Of a DNA stretch of 64,000 nucleotides, positions 36,104 to 46,337 are shown piece after piece (position 1 is the first letter of the stretch; each line of letters begins with the position of its first letter). The notes beneath the pieces are model-generated. The model searched no databases. It was given only the letters and a program-made list of their open reading frames with translations, and was not told the origin of the DNA. A program made the translations under genes and the position numbers. Source of the DNA: Dokdonella_A soli. Its GTDB lineage: Bacteria; Pseudomonadota; Gammaproteobacteria; Xanthomonadales; Rhodanobacteraceae. Location of the stretch: assembly GCF_039523175.1 (NCBI RefSeq), contig NZ_BAAAEU010000032.1, forward strand, positions 1 through 64,000. The letters run 5' to 3'.

Positions 36104-39100
36104 TCAATCGATGCGCGGCCGCGAACGCCAGGTCAACCCGAGCATACCGAGGCTGAGCAGAAGCAGAGCCCACAGAGAATTGACCGGCGTCGGCTCCGGC
36201 GGCGTCCCGGGAACGGTCACGGTGACGACCACGGTCGACACGCAGGGCGGAGGTGTATTGCCCGGTGCGCACAAGCCACGACCCGAGGGTGTCACGCCTG
36301 CCGTGTTCGTGATCGTCGGCGGCGGGTTGGCACTCATTGTCGCCGTCACGGTGTAGGTGACCCTGCCACCTACGGGAAACGTCGCGATCGTTTCGCTGAT
36401 CGCCCCGCTGCCCGATGCATTCGGACACACCGCTCCGCCCGCCGCCGCGCAGGTCCAGGTGTAGCCTGTGATGCCCATCGGGATAGGATCACTGACCACC
36501 GTGTTTGGCGCGGCCACGGTGCCCGTGTTGCTCGCGGTCACCGTGTAGACGATTGTGCCGCCCGGCGTCGGCGTCGTCGTGTTCGCGGTCTTGGCGATAC
36601 TCACCTGCGGGATCGGTGGCACCGTTACGGTGCTCGTACACGGAGGACTCGTGTTGCCCGGTGCACACACGCCGCCGGGCGGCGTTGCGCTTGCCGTGTT
36701 CGTCACCGTCGCCGGCGGGTTCGCACTCACGGTTGCGGTGACGGTATAGGTCACTGTGCTGCTGGCCGGGAACGTGGCGATGGTTTCGTTCAGCGCACCG
36801 CCGCCGCTCGCGTTCGGACATGCCGCTCCGCCGGTCGCCGCGCAGGTCCAGGTATAGCCCGTGATGCCGGTCGGGATCGGATCGTTCACCACCGTATTCG
36901 GAGCGGCGACGCTGCCCGTGTTGCGCGCGGTGACCGTGTAGACGATCGTGCCACCCGGCGCCAGCGTCGTGGTGTTGGACGTCTTCGTGACACTCACTTG
37001 AGGAGTCGGCGGCACGATCACCGTGCTCGAGCATGGCGGCGGCGTGTTGCTCGGCTCGCATAGGCCCGTCGGGGGAGTGATGCTCGCGGTGTTGCTCACC
37101 GTCGCGGGCGGGTTCGCACTCACCGTGGCTGTCACGGTATAGGTCACCGTACTGCCGGCCGGGAAGGTTGCGATCGTTTCATTCAACGCGCCACTGCCCG
37201 AAGCGTTGGGACACATCGCTCCGCCCGTCGCTGCGCAGGTCCAGGCGTAACCCGTAATGCCCGTCGGAATCGGGTCGCTCACCGTGGTGTTCGGAGCGGC
37301 CACGCTGCCTGTGTTGCGTGCCGTCACCGTGTAGACGATGGTGCCACCCGGCGTCAGCGTCGTTGTGTTCGCCGTTTTCGTCACGCTCACCTGCGGGACC
37401 GGCGGGATGATCACGATGCTCGTGCATGGCGGACTCGTATTCCCGGGTGTGCACACACCACCCGACGGCGGCGTCATCGTCGCTGTGTTCGTCACCTGTG
37501 CCGGCGGATTCGCGCTCACCGTCGCGGTCAATGTATAGGTGACCGTGCTGCCCGCGGGGAACGTCGCGATCGTTTCGTTGAGCGCGCCACTACCCGAGGC
37601 GTTCGGACACACTGCTCCGCCCGTCGCCGCGCAGGTCCAGGTGTAGCCCGTGATGCCAGCCGGAATCGGGTCGCTCACCGTGGTGTTCGGATCAGCCACA
37701 CTGCCTGTGTTGTGCGCGACGATGGTGTAGGTGATCGTCCCACCCGGCGTCAGCGTCGTGGTATTCGCGGTCTTGACCACGCTCACCTGCGGGACCGGCG
37801 GAATGACCACGATGCTCGTGCACGGCGGACTGGTGTTGCCCGGCGTGCACAGGCCACCCGACGGCGGTGTCATCGTCGCCGTGTTCGTCACCTGCGCGGG
37901 TGGGTTCGCGCTGACGGTCGCAGTCAGCGTATAGGTCACCGTACTACCCGCGGGGAACGTCGCGATGGTTTCATTCAGCGCACCGCTGCCCGAGACGTTC
38001 GGACACACGGCGCCGCCGCTCGCCGCGCAGGTCCAGGCGTAACCCGTGATGCCAGCCGGAATCGGGTCGCTCACCACCGTGTTCGGAGCGGCCACGCTGC
38101 CCGTGTTGCGCGCGGTGACCGTGTAGACAATCGTGCCGCCCGGTGTCAGCGTCGTCGTGTTCGCCGTCTTCGTCACGCTCACCTGCGGGACCGGCGGAAT
38201 GGTCACGATGCTGGTGCACGGCGGACTCGTGTTTCCGGGGGTGCACACGCCGCCCGACGGCGGGGTCATCGTCGCCGTGTTCGTCACCTGTGCGGGCGGG
38301 TTCGTGCTCACCGTCGCCGTGATGGTGTAGGTCGCCGTGCTGCCCGCCGGGAACGTCGCGATGGTTTCATTCAGCGCGCCACTGCCCGAGGCATTGGGAC
38401 ACACCGCTCCGCCCGTTGCAGAACAGGTCCAGGCGTAACCGGTGATGCCCGTCGGAATCGGGTCGCTCACCGTGGTGTTCGGAGCGGCCACACTGCCTGT
38501 GTTGCGCGCCGTTACCGTGTAGACGATCGTCCCACCCGGCGTCAGCGTGGTCGTGTTCGCCGTTTTCGTCACGCTCACCTGCGGGACCGGCGGAATGACC
38601 ACGATGCTCGTGCACGGCGGACTCGTATTGCCCGGCGTGCACACGCCGCCCGACGGCGGGGTCATCGTCGCCGTGTTCGTCACCTGTGCGGGCGGGTTCG
38701 TGCTCACCGTCGCCGTGATGGTGTAGGTCACCGTGCTGCCCGCCGGGAACGTCGCGATGGTTTCATTCAGCGCGCCACTGCCCGAGGCATTGGGACACAC
38801 CGCTCCGCCCGTTGCAGAACAGGTCCAGGCGTAACCGGTGATGCCCGTCGGAATCGGGTCGCTCACCGTGGTGTTCGGAGCGGCCACACTGCCTGTGTTG
38901 CGCGCCGTTACCGTGTAGACGATCGTCCCACCCGGCGTCAGCGTCGTGGTATTCGCCGTCTTCGTCACGCTCACCTGCGGGACCGGCGGAATGACCACGA
39001 TGCTCGTGCACGGCGGGCTCGTGTTCCCCGGCGTGCACACACCACCCGACGGTGGCGTCATCGTCGCCGTATTCGTCACCTGTGCCGGCGGGTTCGCGCT

Positions 39101-42100
39101 GACCGTCGCGGTCAACGTGTACGTGACCGAACTGCCTGCCGGGAACGTAACGACCGTCTCGTTGAGCGCGCCGCTGCCCGACGCGTTCGGACATACCGCT
39201 CCACCACTCGCGGTACAGGTCCACGCCATCCCTGTGATGCCTGTCGGAATCGGATCGCTCACCGTGGTGTTCGGCGCGTTCACCGAACCGGTATTACTCG
39301 CGACGATGGTGTAGATGATCGTCCCGCTCGGCGTCAGCGTCGTGGTATTCGCCGTCTTCGTCACGCTCACCTGCGGGACCGGCGGAATGACCACGATGCT
39401 CGTGCACGGCGGACTGGTGTTCCCGGGTGTGCACACACCCGACGGCGGCGTCATCGTCGCCGTGTTGGTCACGTGCGCCGGTGGGTTCGCGCTGACCGTC
39501 GCGGTCAACGTATAGGTGACCGAGCTGCCGGCAGGGAACGTAACGACCGACTCGTTGAGCGCGCCGCTGCCGCTCGCGTTTGGACACACGGCACCGCCAT
39601 TCGCGGCACAGGTCCATGTCATGCCGGTGATGCCAGCCGGGATCGGGTCGGACACGGTCGTGTTCGGCGCGCTGACCGAACCGGTGTTGCTCGCGACGAT
39701 GGTGTAGATGATCGTCCCACTCGGCGTCAGCGTCGTGGTGTTCGCGGTCTTGACCACGCTCACCTGCGGGACCGGCGGAATGACCACGATGCTCGTGCAC
39801 GGCGGACTGGTGTTCCCGGGTGTGCACACACCACCCGACGGCGGCGTCATCGTCGCCGTGTTGGTCACGTGCGCCGGTGGGTTCGCGCTGACCGTCGCGG
39901 TCAACGTATACGTGACCGAACTGCCGGTCGGGAACGTAACGACCGTCTCGTTGAGTGCGCCGCTGCCGCTCGCGTTGGGACACACGGCACCGCCATTCGC
40001 GGCACAGGTCCATGTCATGCCGGTGATGCCAGCCGGGATCGGGTCGGACACGGTCGTGTTCGGCGCGCTGACCGAACCGGTGTTGCTCGCGACGATGGTG
40101 TAGATGATCGTCCCACTCGGCGTCAGCGTCGTGGTGTTCGCGGTCTTGACCACGCTCACCTGCGGGACCGGAGGAATGACCATGATGCTCGTGCACGGTG
40201 GACTCGTGTTGCTCGGCGCGCACACACCGCCCGGTGGTGTCGCGCTTGCCGTATTGGTCACGTGAGCAGGCGGGCTCGCGCTGACCGTGGCGGTGATCGT
40301 ATAGGTCGCTACGCCCCCAGCCGGGAACGTCGCGATCGTGTCATTGATCGCACCGGTACCGCTGGCCGCACACGTTGCCCCGCCGCTGCCGACGCATGTC
40401 CACGTTGCACTGGCTATGCCGGTCGGCAATGGGTCGGATACCGGCGTGTTGTTCGCCGGAACCAAACCGGTGTTACTCACCGTTACCGTGTAGTGAATCG
40501 TGCCGCCGGGCGACAGGATCGTCGTGTCCGCCGTCTTGGCGATGCTGACTTTGGGCTGCGGACAGAGCGCGCTGGGCCTGACCTGTGCATCGAATCCCTC
40601 AGCCGGCAGGCCGCTCTTGATCTGCACGATGATCGTATTGAGGCCGCTCTGCCAATTGTGATTGAGCGTCGTCGCTGCAGCATTGGCTGCCTGGAATCCC
40701 GCGTAGAAGTACGGATTCTGCGATGGAGGCGCCTGTGGAAGACCTGTTGTCTGCGAACTCTGCGCGATGCCGTTGACGTAGACCTCGGCGACGCTGTTGT
40801 CCGCCAGAAAGTTGACGCTCAGCGCAACGTTCGCCGGATCCACGGCCGGATCCAGCGTGAACTGGTAGCGGTAGTACCAATCCCCGGTCGGGCTGGTCGG
40901 ATTCGCGATCGTCTGCTGCGAAATCCACTGCGCGTTGCCATACGGGCTCGGTACCCATGCACCCGGCGCCAGGTTACCCACATTGGCGGGCGCGAAGCTG
41001 GCGTTCGCCGGAGGCAACGAGACAACTGTCACCGGCGTGGTCGGACCAAATGGCCCGGCAACTTGCCAATGCGCATCCTTCGAGTTGTCCGGCAACACGC
41101 CCCCCGTTGCGGCGTTGTACCCGGTATTGAAGATGTTCGAACTGGAAGTGCAGGTAACCGGCGGCCCCGGAGAATTCGTGACCTTGCAGGTGTAGGCGTC
41201 GGTGGACGAGACCGTCATGGTCCACGCCCCGACGCCACCGCCTACCGTGACCGGCGTACCCGTCGTCGTGTCGGTACATGCGATCGTCGGAACATAGTCG
41301 CTGATGGTGCTCGTAGAACCTGCCGCCATCGCGTCGGTAATCGTGTACGTCGAGCCCTGCGTCACCGGCCAACTGGTCGTTGTCGCGCTGGTCCCGGTGC
41401 CGCTGGTCGACGCCGACGTCAGCAGCGTCCCGCCGCTGTCTTTCAGACCGACGGTGAACTGATCAGGTGTCGCTATCCGGCCCGCTACCAGTTTTTGGAC
41501 GGTGATCGTCGGCTGCGCCACGACCACGCCGGCGATATCGCTCGGGGTCAACGTGGGCCCGGTCGGAGGCGACACCGACGCAGTTGCCGTGTTCACTGTC
41601 GTCCCGACGGCTGCCGCCGTCATCGAGCACTGCTGAGTTTGCGACGCGGCGGCGGCAAGCGTTGCGATGGTGACATTGCACGACGGCACCAAGGCGTCGG
41701 TGACGACCGTGTTCGTCAGCGTTCCGGGACCCAGGTTGGTGACGACGATCTTGTACGGAATCGTGTCACCGACCGCGTAGCGCTGATAGTCCGACGGCGT
41801 GTTCGCGTCGTGCCAATCGGCCGGATTGGCTGGGTTGCCTCCCTTCGCCAGCACGTACTTCGTGATGCCCAAGGCGTAACACGTACCGATCGTGGTCGTC
41901 GCCGAAGACAGCATCGGCAGCGCCGTGTGGCCGGTGATGGTGTCGGCGGAATTGACCAGCTTCTGGCCGGGCTTGTTGTCCGTCGCGGACGGCATCGTGC
42001 AGCTCGTCCCGGCGGGGGTGGTGAACGCGATTCGGATCGTCTGTGCCGCACCTGGCGCCAACGCCGGGCCGATCACGCGGATCGCCGTCGGATGCGCCAC

Positions 42101-44767
42101 GGCCGTCGTGGACCAGCCCACCGTGTTGCCGGCGATCGAACCGGGAGTCCCGCCGTTCGACGCGGCACGCGGATCATTGCTCAGACTCGCGATCGGAGCG
42201 CTCGAGTAGTAGACCGTCGAACCAGCAGGCGCCGTCACGCCGGTGATCGTATAAGCGCCGCTGATGTTCGTGCCGCGTCCGTCTGCAACGTTGGGCAGGA
42301 TGTCGATCGTGTCGGTGTATGGATTGGAGATCGGATCGAATGAATTGATCGTCAGATCCCACGCGGACGAGTCGCCGTAGAAGGACAACAGATTCGACTC
42401 CACCGACTTCGTCAAGGTAGTCGCAGACGAGCCGGGAACGGTCACCGTCGCGGATGCCTGCCTTCCGGCTGTCGTAGCGGGACGTTGATCGCCGGTTACG
42501 TTGATTTGAACCGTATTGGTCAAGCTCGAACCGGGCGCCACTGTGCTATTGGCCGGCGTCTGCGCCTGGTAGGTGATGGTCTGAAACACGTTCGCCGGGA
42601 CATTCGTGAACGTCCAGGTGATCGTCTGGCCGACGACCGACGATGGGACAGGCGATGCCGAACCGGGAACGTACGTCATTCCCGCAGGTAGCGTGTCGAC
42701 CACTGAAAAAGCGGCGGGCGGCGGATTGGTGGCGCTGTTTTGTGCTTCAGCCTGAATCGTGTACGTCACGGGAACACCCGGCCGCGCCGTGGTGTCCGAC
42801 GCCGCCTTGGTCACCAAGCCCTGCGGGCCTTGCAACCGGAATGCGTCACGAATGCCGTTCATGTTCGGGCCGTATGTGCTGCCCGGAAGATTGGTACCGC
42901 CCGGAGCGGTGCTGATGTTTACGTAGCCGTTGAGGTTCGGATAAGCAGGCCAGGGATTCGCTCCGGGGAAATTGAACGTTCCCGCCGTCCAACCCTCCCC
43001 TGAGGTCGGCGAGGTCGGCGATATGTAGCCGAATGCGCGAAGGAAGGTCTCTCCTGATCCGGCGGGAGCACGGTCGACGGCCGGATTCCATGTCATCTTG
43101 ACGGCCGTCACGCCTGGCGGCAGCGCAATCAGGCTGTCACCCGCAATTCGCGGGTCTTTCAGAGTAGTCCCCGCCGGCGGCGTAACCTCCGTCCACATGG
43201 GCCCGGGTGAAGGCTCGCCGCAGGTCTCGGTCTTCGTGTTGAGGGCAGCGGTCGTATAGAAGTATCGCGCGGTCGAATAGTTCACATATCCGGTGCTGTC
43301 GAAACCGCCACCATCCATCGACGTAACGATGAAGTTCGCGTTTTGGCTCATCGTGCAGACACCGGCCATCTGCGCACCACCCGGTCCGCCGTACATCTGC
43401 CAGGCCAGGCTGTTGGCCTGCATGTACAGCGGCAGGATCAGCGGTGGCGTTCCGGCCGCAATGGCAGCGTAGTAGTCGGCGATCGTGTTGATGCCCGGAG
43501 TCGGAAGCGGCACGCCTTGACTGGTTCCGGGACTCACCCAGAGATTCGCATCCCAGGGCGAACGTGAATACGTGGGTGTACCCAGCCACACGTCAGAGAA
43601 AACACCTGGCGGAGTAAGGGTCGCGGTCGATGTATTGTCGCCGGGCACATCGGCGACGACTGTGCCGTCCGCGAACGTGAACGGGCCGGCACCGGTCGCG
43701 TCGAACGTGAAAGTCGTGAGCGCTGCAACGGTTGACGGGATACTGAACTCGATCGTGCCCGACGCGATGTATGCGCCGGTGCCCGGCAACGCGCCACCCA
43801 GGCTATCCTTCGTTGGCGTGTTCACCAGCGTGTAGTTCAGGTTGGACACGGTTACGGTGTAGTTCGCACCTGCTCCTGCAATCGCGCATGTAGGGAAGTT
43901 CGTTCTGTCCGTCTGCGCAGGATCCGAGAATGGCTGCTCACTGGACGCAGACGCCGTAGAAACAGGCACGCACCCTTCCCATTGCAAGCCCGCCATCTCG
44001 GCCGGCACCGACGCGCTGACATTCACCGGAAAGCTGTAGGTGGAAGGGCCCGGACGCGAGCCTGCAGACAAGATGAGCGAAAAGTTCATCAATAGGAATG
44101 TGCGGACACCGCCTGTACGACTTGTCGCAGGTCCTCCTTGATACCCTGCCCCCGGTGCAAAACTGAGCGACAGATCCATGCCGTGCGTGTAGGTGATCGG
44201 CAACGAAGGGCCCGGGCTCGCCGGGCCTGCGGGAGCCGTCGCGGAGTCCGAGGTCACCGTACCGGACACCGACAAGTTGCCGCCGTTCTGGCCCGACACG
44301 CGGACCGGCGCCTGCACGACCGTCGCCGTACCTTCGTTGATCGTGCCGAGATTGCAGACAAGGGTCGAACCATTCGGCGAGATCGACGAAACGGGAGTGA
44401 CACCCGTCGTCTTGCACACGGCGGGAATGCTCGCGAATACTGCGTTGGTTGCCGTCAACGTGAGGCGCACATTGTTGACGGGATCGTTGGCCTCGGGGTC
44501 GTTGGCGTCATTGGTGTTGATATGCCATTCACTGATGACCGCGCTGCCGAACGGAGCGGCAGCGGGGTTGCCCACCCAGTTCGCAGAGATTTCGTGCTTC
44601 GCCGTCGTCACCGCCGATGCGCTCAACGGGCTCACGAGCGCCGCAACGAGTGCCATCGCCATCATGGCCCGAATGGATCGCACACCCCAGGACCGGCGCT
44701 CCTTGGAAGCACGCGGAAGCGAAGCTTGCCCGTCCGGGTTACGAATGTCCGACATAAGCTCTGACAT
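36104..44767 (-). CDS. Giant DUF11-repeat surface protein with IPTL-CTERM-like anchor (2887 aa)
   Basis: I start at ATG 44767 (MSELMSDIRNPDGQASLP); ATG 44755 is an alternative and the ORF upstream is spurious. A signal peptide, MMAMALVAALVSPLSASA, follows about 35 residues in. The first 1100 residues hold non-repetitive beta domains, including single DUF11-like units and a region like fibre stalk domains. A prealbumin-like stretch (TITVQKLVAGRIATPDQF) is next, then a galactose-binding-like part near 41000-40600, then eleven tandem DUF11 units of about 131 aa. The end, TPVNSLWALLLLSLGMLGL plus WRSR, is an IPTL-CTERM-type sorting tail: motif, helix, basic cluster. The protein is probably exported and outer-membrane linked as a long stalk or adhesin. 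It is monocistronic with its own terminator. Confidence 0.88.
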   Translation of the reverse strand: MSELMSDIRNPDGQASLPRASKERRSWGVRSIRAMMAMALVAALVSPLSASAVTTAKHEISANWVGNPAAAPFGSAVISEWHINTNDANDPEANDPVNNVRLTLTATNAVFASIPAVCKTTGVTPVSSISPNGSTLVCNLGTINEGTATVVQAPVRVSGQNGGNLSVSGTVTSDSATAPAGPASPGPSLPITYTHGMDLSLSFAPGAGYQGGPATSRTGGVRTFLLMNFSLILSAGSRPGPSTYSFPVNVSASVPAEMAGLQWEGCVPVSTASASSEQPFSDPAQTDRTNFPTCAIAGAGANYTVTVSNLNYTLVNTPTKDSLGGALPGTGAYIASGTIEFSIPSTVAALTTFTFDATGAGPFTFADGTVVADVPGDNTSTATLTPPGVFSDVWLGTPTYSRSPWDANLWVSPGTSQGVPLPTPGINTIADYYAAIAAGTPPLILPLYMQANSLAWQMYGGPGGAQMAGVCTMSQNANFIVTSMDGGGFDSTGYVNYSTARYFYTTAALNTKTETCGEPSPGPMWTEVTPPAGTTLKDPRIAGDSLIALPPGVTAVKMTWNPAVDRAPAGSGETFLRAFGYISPTSPTSGEGWTAGTFNFPGANPWPAYPNLNGYVNISTAPGGTNLPGSTYGPNMNGIRDAFRLQGPQGLVTKAASDTTARPGVPVTYTIQAEAQNSATNPPPAAFSVVDTLPAGMTYVPGSASPVPSSVVGQTITWTFTNVPANVFQTITYQAQTPANSTVAPGSSLTNTVQINVTGDQRPATTAGRQASATVTVPGSSATTLTKSVESNLLSFYGDSSAWDLTINSFDPISNPYTDTIDILPNVADGRGTNISGAYTITGVTAPAGSTVYYSSAPIASLSNDPRAASNGGTPGSIAGNTVGWSTTAVAHPTAIRVIGPALAPGAAQTIRIAFTTPAGTSCTMPSATDNKPGQKLVNSADTITGHTALPMLSSATTTIGTCYALGITKYVLAKGGNPANPADWHDANTPSDYQRYAVGDTIPYKIVVTNLGPGTLTNTVVTDALVPSCNVTIATLAAAASQTQQCSMTAAAVGTTVNTATASVSPPTGPTLTPSDIAGVVVAQPTITVQKLVAGRIATPDQFTVGLKDSGGTLLTSASTSGTGTSATTTSWPVTQGSTYTITDAMAAGSTSTISDYVPTIACTDTTTGTPVTVGGGVGAWTMTVSSTDAYTCKVTNSPGPPVTCTSSSNIFNTGYNAATGGVLPDNSKDAHWQVAGPFGPTTPVTVVSLPPANASFAPANVGNLAPGAWVPSPYGNAQWISQQTIANPTSPTGDWYYRYQFTLDPAVDPANVALSVNFLADNSVAEVYVNGIAQSSQTTGLPQAPPSQNPYFYAGFQAANAAATTLNHNWQSGLNTIIVQIKSGLPAEGFDAQVRPSALCPQPKVSIAKTADTTILSPGGTIHYTVTVSNTGLVPANNTPVSDPLPTGIASATWTCVGSGGATCAASGTGAINDTIATFPAGGVATYTITATVSASPPAHVTNTASATPPGGVCAPSNTSPPCTSIMVIPPVPQVSVVKTANTTTLTPSGTIIYTIVASNTGSVSAPNTTVSDPIPAGITGMTWTCAANGGAVCPNASGSGALNETVVTFPTGSSVTYTLTATVSANPPAHVTNTATMTPPSGGVCTPGNTSPPCTSIVVIPPVPQVSVVKTANTTTLTPSGTIIYTIVASNTGSVSAPNTTVSDPIPAGITGMTWTCAANGGAVCPNASGSGALNESVVTFPAGSSVTYTLTATVSANPPAHVTNTATMTPPSGVCTPGNTSPPCTSIVVIPPVPQVSVTKTANTTTLTPSGTIIYTIVASNTGSVNAPNTTVSDPIPTGITGMAWTCTASGGAVCPNASGSGALNETVVTFPAGSSVTYTLTATVSANPPAQVTNTATMTPPSGGVCTPGNTSPPCTSIVVIPPVPQVSVTKTANTTTLTPGGTIVYTVTARNTGSVAAPNTTVSDPIPTGITGYAWTCSATGGAVCPNASGSGALNETIATFPAGSTVTYTITATVSTNPPAQVTNTATMTPPSGGVCTPGNTSPPCTSIVVIPPVPQVSVTKTANTTTLTPGGTIVYTVTARNTGSVAAPNTTVSDPIPTGITGYAWTCSATGGAVCPNASGSGALNETIATFPAGSTATYTITATVSTNPPAQVTNTATMTPPSGGVCTPGNTSPPCTSIVTIPPVPQVSVTKTANTTTLTPGGTIVYTVTARNTGSVAAPNTVVSDPIPAGITGYAWTCAASGGAVCPNVSGSGALNETIATFPAGSTVTYTLTATVSANPPAQVTNTATMTPPSGGLCTPGNTSPPCTSIVVIPPVPQVSVVKTANTTTLTPGGTITYTIVAHNTGSVADPNTTVSDPIPAGITGYTWTCAATGGAVCPNASGSGALNETIATFPAGSTVTYTLTATVSANPPAQVTNTATMTPPSGGVCTPGNTSPPCTSIVIIPPVPQVSVTKTANTTTLTPGGTIVYTVTARNTGSVAAPNTTVSDPIPTGITGYAWTCAATGGAMCPNASGSGALNETIATFPAGSTVTYTVTATVSANPPATVSNTASITPPTGLCEPSNTPPPCSSTVIVPPTPQVSVTKTSNTTTLAPGGTIVYTVTARNTGSVAAPNTVVNDPIPTGITGYTWTCAATGGAACPNASGGGALNETIATFPASSTVTYTVTATVSANPPATVTNTASATPPGGVCAPGNTSPPCTSTVTVPPIPQVSIAKTANTTTPTPGGTIVYTVTASNTGTVAAPNTVVSDPIPMGITGYTWTCAAAGGAVCPNASGSGAISETIATFPVGGRVTYTVTATMSANPPPTITNTAGVTPSGRGLCAPGNTPPPCVSTVVVTVTVPGTPPEPTPVNSLWALLLLSLGMLGLTWRSRPRID
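36200..40565 (-). repeat. Eleven tandem DUF11 coding repeats, about 395 bp each
   Basis: The repeats are recognisable by the recurring PQVSVTKTANTTTLTPGGTI start and CTPGNTSPPCTSIV end. Units 2-9 are nearly identical at DNA level and the first and last two are more divergent. The graded identity suggests expansion by unequal crossing-over and predicts length variation between strains. Long stop-free shadow frames on the plus strand come from this repetition. Confidence 0.9.
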
Positions 44768-45483
44768 GACGACGATTCCCTGTGATGTGCGGAATTCGCG
44801 ACTTGAGTTGGCGCGAACGGAGTTGAAGAGCGGGTGCTGACGTCGCGCTTTCCGCAGGAAAAGCATGGCGAGCCGATGCCGAGTGCGCTCGAAGACGAGG
44901 TTTTTTTCGGAGGGAGCCCTTTGAATCGGAAACGCTTGCGTGCCGCAGGCCGGGAGAAAAGCTGCGCAGCGAAAGCGATCGAACCGCATATCCACGGCAG
45001 CGCGAACGACATGCGGTGGATTGGAAAGAGAATGCGATGTCCCAGGCTCGGGGCGAGCGGGAAGTCCGCGCACGGAAGCAGGCATCCGCGCGTCTACGCT
45101 GCGTGACCCGCGATGCGATCCTGCAAGGTTCGCAACGCTCACCGTTGCCGCTGCCGGAAGCGACTCCTCGCCCGAAGCGACTCCCTTCAGTTTGCTCACC
45201 GCGCAGCCCCTATGCTGATGCGAATGTTTGAGCGAACAAGCTCCGTTCGTGGCTTCGCGATGATTGCGCCCCAACAATCACCTCTACTCCTCCCGAGCTG
45301 GCAAGCGCCACAGCCCGGTGCCGTCCGACGTCCCTATTCCTTCGGTCGATTGCCGAGGCGAGATCGCAACGACGCCGCCGCAGCGCTTCCTCCGACTCGA
45401 TGGATCACCGAGCTCCGCGTACGAAGTCTTCCAGCCGTCCAAGAATCCCAAATCATTTATGGCACACCTGGCGCGGGACATGT
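44768..45483. other. Long intergenic region between divergent genes
   Basis: About 700 bases without a supported gene separate the DUF11 start from the plus-strand unknown gene. ORFs on both strands are Arg/Ser-rich and lack features. The final 60 bases (from about 45440) are abruptly AT-rich and probably hold the promoter of the plus-strand gene. Confidence 0.4.
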
Positions 45484-46187
45484 ATGAAATTTCACATGAA
45501 AACATGTTTAATTTTGTATCATGTTCATCATGTAACAATTTGTATAGTTGTTGCATCGCAAGCCGATGACCCGCTGCCTACCCTCGACCAGGGGTTGGCG
45601 GCTACGGCACGTTCCTGGCAAGGATTGTTTGAACTGGAGTGGCCGTCTTCGCTTCCGTGGCCTGTTCGTCAAGCGTGTGCCGACCTTCTTTCTGGTCTGC
45701 CTGACGACGCTTGCCGCATCGTTTCGCTGGACGTGTACTTCTCCGGCGTGTGTTTCGAGCACGACACGCGCAGGTTGCTCGGAATGCTCGATCCGCGGTC
45801 ATTGGGCGAGCTCTCGAGCGCCGATGGCATCGACGGTCCCAATCGTTGCCGAGTGCTTGCCGATCGGCTGTTCCGACACGTCATCGAACTGGGAACATCC
45901 CGAGTCGCCGATTTCGGCGCGATGGTGTCCTGCTTCTATATGGGCCGGCTGCTGGTCGAGATCGCCGACGGCGAGCGCATCGTGTGCACGAACGCCTTTC
46001 TACCGACGCCTCTCCTCGGGAAAGCTCTTGCAGACGCGGCCCGATCGGCTGTTCCGGAGACCTTCGTGCGGCAAGACGCGAGTGGGCGCTCGTCACCCGG
46101 GTGGACCTGCAATCGCAGCGCGGCGCGCACGCGCTGATCGGGCTTCATATCCAGCCCGATTGGGGCACCGGCAGCGTCGTCGGTTAG
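45484..46187 (+). pseudogene. Unknown protein (about 215-235 aa) with a probable frameshift near its 3' end
   Basis: From ATG 45484 or 45496 the frame encodes a soluble alpha/beta-looking protein with LEWPSSLPWPVRQACADLLS, ACRIVSLDVYFSGVCFEH and ADFGAMVSCFYMGRLLVEIA. At about 46078 the frame turns Arg/Ser-rich and stops at 46137. In the frame one base off, a sensible ending continues: WALVTRVDLQSQRGAHALIG, then LHIQPDWGTGSVVG and TAG at 46187. I take this as one gene with a single indel. No family recognised. The N-terminal 25 residues (HVHHVTICIVVASQ) come from an AT-rich stretch and may not be translated. Confidence 0.55.
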
Positions 46188-46337
46188 ACCTCTTCCGCAC
46201 ACTGGCCTTCGTCGGGGCGCCGGGCATCAGCGTCACCGTCGCCATCGTCCGGTTGCGACGGGAATGCCGGACGGATTTTCACGGGTTCAATGCGATTCGA
46301 TACCGCCGCCATCAGCCGACAGCGTGCGGGCAGCCGG

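Noticed and set aside
36200..40565. Tandem repeats considered as a CRISPR array
   Set aside because: The unit is about 395 bp, continuous and coding, with no spacer structure or cas genes.
37712..42343. A 1543-codon open frame on the plus strand antisense to the DUF11 gene
   Set aside because: It is a shadow created by a stop-poor repeated unit. Composition is Arg/His/Gly-rich without any domain, and the minus-strand protein has clear DUF11 repeats, a signal peptide and a sorting tail.
44767..45277. N-terminal extension of the DUF11 gene to 45277
   Set aside because: The extra 170 residues are Arg/His/Ser-rich and precede an ordinary signal peptide that needs a start near 44767.
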